Below are positions 6,490 to 8,405 of a stretch of 8,405 nt of DNA, piece after piece; the stretch's first letter is position 1; each line of letters begins with the position of its first letter. The DNA is from an uncultured Bacilli bacterium (GTDB lineage: Bacteria; Bacillota_I; Bacilli_A; RF39; UBA660), in assembly GCA_947630095.1 (NCBI GenBank), contig CANRGI010000048.1:1-8405 (forward strand), in the 5' to 3' direction. The notes under the pieces are model-generated. The model saw only the letters and a list, made by a program, of their open reading frames with translations, was not told where the DNA came from and searched no databases. A program made the position numbers and the translations under genes.

Positions 6490-6520
6490 CAAATTTTTTA
6501 CCAAGTAATTATTATAACCA

Positions 6521-6544
6521 TCAATGTTCCACGTGGAACATTGA
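6521..6544. other. parS site 5 (GTTCC/GGAAC form)
   Basis: The core TGTTCCACGTGGAACA lies at 6525-6540, in a 24-bp perfect palindrome with arms TCAA/TTGA. It is only 55 bp, centre to centre, from site 4. Confidence 0.88.
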
Positions 6545-6580
6545 AAAACTTGATTAAATATAGAAAGTTATATTAGATTT

Positions 6581-6603
6581 ACAAACAATTTTTAATTGTT
6601 TGT
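6581..6603. repeat. Inverted repeat, 10-bp arms, 3-base loop
   Basis: ACAAACAATT (6581-6590) and AATTGTTTGT (6594-6603) are perfect inverted copies around TTT. It is unrelated to the parS core. On the minus strand no clean T-run follows, so a second gyrA terminator is possible but unproven. Confidence 0.5.
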
Positions 6604-6616
6604 TTAATGTTTTTAC

Positions 6617-6658
6617 AAAAAAATTTAAGGACAATGTTTCACGTGGAACATTGTCCTT
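6617..6658 (-). terminator. Probable intrinsic terminator of gyrA, containing parS site 6
   Basis: Five bases after the gyrA stop codon, the minus strand forms a hairpin with arms that begin AAGGACAATGTT and pair with the mirror sequence (6627-6658). After AAA comes a run of seven T (6623-6617). The long stem followed by a U-tract is the usual layout of a Rho-independent terminator. The stem has one C-A mismatch at the asymmetric parS position. The three A's between stem and U-run are slightly unfavourable. Confidence 0.7.
6635..6650. other. parS site 6 (asymmetric form) inside the gyrA terminator
   Basis: The core TGTTTCACGTGGAACA fits the degenerate B. subtilis parS consensus when read on the minus strand (TGTTCCACGTGAAACA). 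It combines one half of each of the two symmetrical types in this array. Arms AAGGACAA/TTGTCCTT extend the inverted repeat to 32 bp. Confidence 0.9.
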
Positions 6659-6663
6659 TTATA

Positions 6664-8405
6664 CTATTCTCCTTCTGTATCTTCTACAACATCAATATCT
6701 TCTAGTTCTTCTTCGATTTCTTCGTCACCTTGTATTTGTTCATTAACTGCTTCAACTGGTTCACTATCTTCTGATTTGTTAATAACAGATACAGATGCTA
6801 CAGAATTATTATCTTTTAAATTAATTAGTTTGACTCCTTGTGTAACTCTACCCATTTTTGATATAGAATTTATATCTAATCTAATTATAATTCCATTGTT
6901 TGTGATTACCATTAAGTCTTTATCTGGTTCTATTGCTTTAAATCCTATAATTTTGCCATTTTTCTCAGTAACATTTAAAGTTTTAACACCTTTGCTACCA
7001 CGTTTTGTTTCTCTATATTCACTTAACTCAGTTCTCTTTCCATAACCTTTTTCTGTAACTACTAATACTTCCATATCGTCTGTTGCAACATCAGTTCCTA
7101 CACAAATGTCATTGATTAAATTAATTCCTCTAACACCAGATGCAGTTCTTCCCATAATTCTAACTTCGTTTTCATTAAATCTTACCATTCGTCCATTTGA
7201 AGAACACATTAATATTTTATTATTGCCAGTTGATTTTTTTACAGAATTTAATTCGTCACCTTCTCTTAAAGTTATTGCTATTTTACCACTTTGTCTAATA
7301 TTATCAAATTCTGATATTTCTGTTCTCTTAATTACACCATTTTTTGTACCAAATACTAAATATTTATCTGTGCATTCTTTTTCTATTTTAACTACAGCAC
7401 TTATTACTTCGTCTTTTTCTACTTGAATTAAATTAACTAATGGTAAACCTTTTGAATTTCGAGAAAATTCTGGTATTTCATAACCTTTTAACCTGTAAAC
7501 ACGTCCACGATTACTAAAGAATAATAGATAATCGTGTGTGGATAAGTTAATCATTTGTTCAACAAAATCTTCTTCGTTTGTGGACATTCCTTTAATTCCT
7601 ACACCACCTCTGTGTTGTGTCTTATAAGTATCTGTTGTTGTTCTCTTAATATAATTTTTATTTGTTAATGTTACTATTACATCTTCTTCAGGAATTAATG
7701 ACTCGTCTTCTATATAGTCTATTGCTGTCATATCAATTTTAGTTCTACGTTCGTCTGCATATCTATTCTTAATATCTAACATTTCTTCTTTTATTATGTT
7801 AATAACTTTTTCTTCACTACCTAAAATCTCTCGTAATTCACCTATTAATTTAATCAAATCAGCAAGTTCGTTCTCTATTTTATTTCTTTCTAAACCTGTT
7901 AATCTTCTTAATTTTAGTTCAAGTATACTATCTGCTTGAATTTCAGATAACCCAAAACGACTCATTAAAGTATTTTTAGCAATAGTATCAGTTTCACTTT
8001 CACGTATAATGTTAATAACTTCATCTAAATTATCTAATGCTATCTTATAGCCCTCTAAAATGTGTACTCTTTTTTCTGCTCTTTCAAGTTCAAATCTTGT
8101 ACGTCTTATAATTACTTCTTTTTGGAAGTCACAATATTTTGAAATAATATCTTTTAAACCTAAAGTTTTTGGAGTACCTTGGTCTATCATTAAAAAGTTT
8201 ATACCAAATGTAGTTTGAAGTGCAGTATGTTTGTATAAATTATTCAAAACTACGTTCGCGTTTGCTTCTTTCTTTATGGTAACTACTATCTTTATACCAT
8301 TTTCTAAATTTGTTTCCTCGTGTAAATCTGCTATACCATCTATAACTTTATCTCTAACTAGTTCGCCTATTCTTTGTTGTAAATCACGCTTGTTTACTTG
8401 ATAAG
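6664..8405 (-). CDS. gyrA: DNA gyrase subunit A, C-terminal two thirds (5' end outside window)
   Basis: Translation is open from the right edge (first full codon ends at 8403) to TAG at 6664, giving 579 visible residues. The internal TTG at 8247 is an ordinary Leu codon, not the start. Visible parts are the end of the breakage-reunion domain (YQVNKRDLQQRIGEL at the edge, KEANANVVLNNLYKHTALQ), the coiled coil around ERAEKR and LELKLRRLTGLE, and the GyrA-box position QHRGGVG (263-269). A beta-pinwheel follows, with repeats such as VFGTKNGVIKRT and VVTEKGYGKRT, then a strongly acidic tail. The roughly 240 missing N-terminal residues include the catalytic tyrosine. NVVLNxLYKHT and the GyrA box identify GyrA rather than ParC. 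With GyrB it introduces negative supercoils. It ends in a parS-containing terminator. Confidence 0.97.
   Translation of the reverse strand, partial: YQVNKRDLQQRIGELVRDKVIDGIADLHEETNLENGIKIVVTIKKEANANVVLNNLYKHTALQTTFGINFLMIDQGTPKTLGLKDIISKYCDFQKEVIIRRTRFELERAEKRVHILEGYKIALDNLDEVINIIRESETDTIAKNTLMSRFGLSEIQADSILELKLRRLTGLERNKIENELADLIKLIGELREILGSEEKVINIIKEEMLDIKNRYADERRTKIDMTAIDYIEDESLIPEEDVIVTLTNKNYIKRTTTDTYKTQHRGGVGIKGMSTNEEDFVEQMINLSTHDYLLFFSNRGRVYRLKGYEIPEFSRNSKGLPLVNLIQVEKDEVISAVVKIEKECTDKYLVFGTKNGVIKRTEISEFDNIRQSGKIAITLREGDELNSVKKSTGNNKILMCSSNGRMVRFNENEVRIMGRTASGVRGINLINDICVGTDVATDDMEVLVVTEKGYGKRTELSEYRETKRGSKGVKTLNVTEKNGKIIGFKAIEPDKDLMVITNNGIIIRLDINSISKMGRVTQGVKLINLKDNNSVASVSVINKSEDSEPVEAVNEQIQGDEEIEEELEDIDVVEDTEGE

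Larger units (their letters stand above)
5927..6616. repeat. Non-coding A+T-rich region carrying the parS array
   Basis: No credible reading frame, tRNA or other RNA gene is visible here on either strand. The spacers are almost pure A and T, and the only G+C-rich islands are the palindromes. Five parS-type palindromes lie inside this stretch and a sixth just beyond it, within the gyrA terminator. Their centres are at about 6068, 6243, 6364, 6477, 6532 and 6642, giving steps of roughly 175, 121, 113, 55 and 110 bp. I see no DnaA-box cluster, so this does not look like oriC. The 130 bases between the SRP promoter and the first palindrome hold nothing I can identify. Confidence 0.85.

Noticed and set aside
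5927..6616. The A+T-rich intergenic region as the replication origin
   Set aside because: There are no DnaA boxes and no dnaA or dnaN adjacent. The repeated elements are parS-type, not origin-type.
5892..6663. tRNA gene or CRISPR array in the non-coding region
   Set aside because: No cloverleaf with a TTCGA-type arm was seen, and the repeats are palindromes at irregular spacing with A+T-rich gaps, unlike CRISPR repeats and spacers.
7234..7240. A7 slippery run in gyrA (GTA AAA AAA)
   Set aside because: A -1 slip would truncate the pinwheel within five codons, with no biological rationale. It serves as a reminder that A-runs are common here.
7537..7545. Perfect DnaA box TGTGGATAA within gyrA (and a near match TGTGGATAT in tadA)
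   Set aside because: It is a single box inside conserved coding sequence (Leu-Ser-Thr-His codons), with no cluster or unwinding element around it.
7987..8007. parS-like TTTCACGT half-site in gyrA
   Set aside because: The second half of the palindrome is missing, so it does not meet the parS consensus.
1..8405. Mollicutes-type code (TGA as Trp), suggested by the very low GC
   Set aside because: Trp codons seen are TGG, and TGA ends holB and trmN6 at the expected positions.

Overview
The window reads as chromosomal core DNA of a very A+T-rich member of the Bacillota (low-GC Firmicutes). The gene order follows the replication-origin side of the Bacillus subtilis map: gyrA, then SRP RNA, tadA, dnaX, ebfC (yaaK), recR, bofA, holB, ricT (yaaT), trmN6 (yabB) and rsmI (yabC). 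A bofA-like gene suggests a spore-former or a descendant of one. The standard code applies: Trp is TGG in dnaX and tadA, and TGA ends holB and trmN6. I cannot name the genus. The B. subtilis genes yaaL, tmk, yaaQ, yaaR and yabA are absent from their expected places, so the cluster is a compacted version.

Every gene is on the minus strand, so transcription runs from high to low coordinates. At the right edge is the 3' two thirds of gyrA (6664-8405), cut by the window. It is followed by about 770 bases with no coding gene, which hold the most striking structure here: six perfect or near-perfect palindromes built on a 16-bp ParB-binding parS core (TGTTYCACGTGRAACA) within 600 bp. The one nearest gyrA also forms the hairpin of a probable gyrA terminator. 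Next come a strong extended -10 promoter and a small 4.5S-type SRP RNA (about 5815-5891), then tadA (5381-5791).

A second promoter with an almost identical -10 region precedes dnaX (3624-5324). From there genes are packed tightly, with gaps of a few bases or short overlaps: dnaX, ebfC, recR, bofA, holB, ricT, trmN6, rsmI. The set joins clamp loading (dnaX tau, holB delta'), recombinational repair (recR with ebfC), RNA maturation (ricT), tRNA and rRNA modification (tadA, trmN6, rsmI) and a sporulation regulator (bofA).

The main points for a second look are: the parS array, whose arms differ in sequence yet stay self-complementary; the parS/terminator overlap; an in-phase A AAA AAG heptamer in dnaX followed by one codon and a -1 frame stop, the same layout as the E. 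coli tau/gamma frameshift; a bofA lacking its first membrane helix; and a tadA with a divergent C-terminal half.
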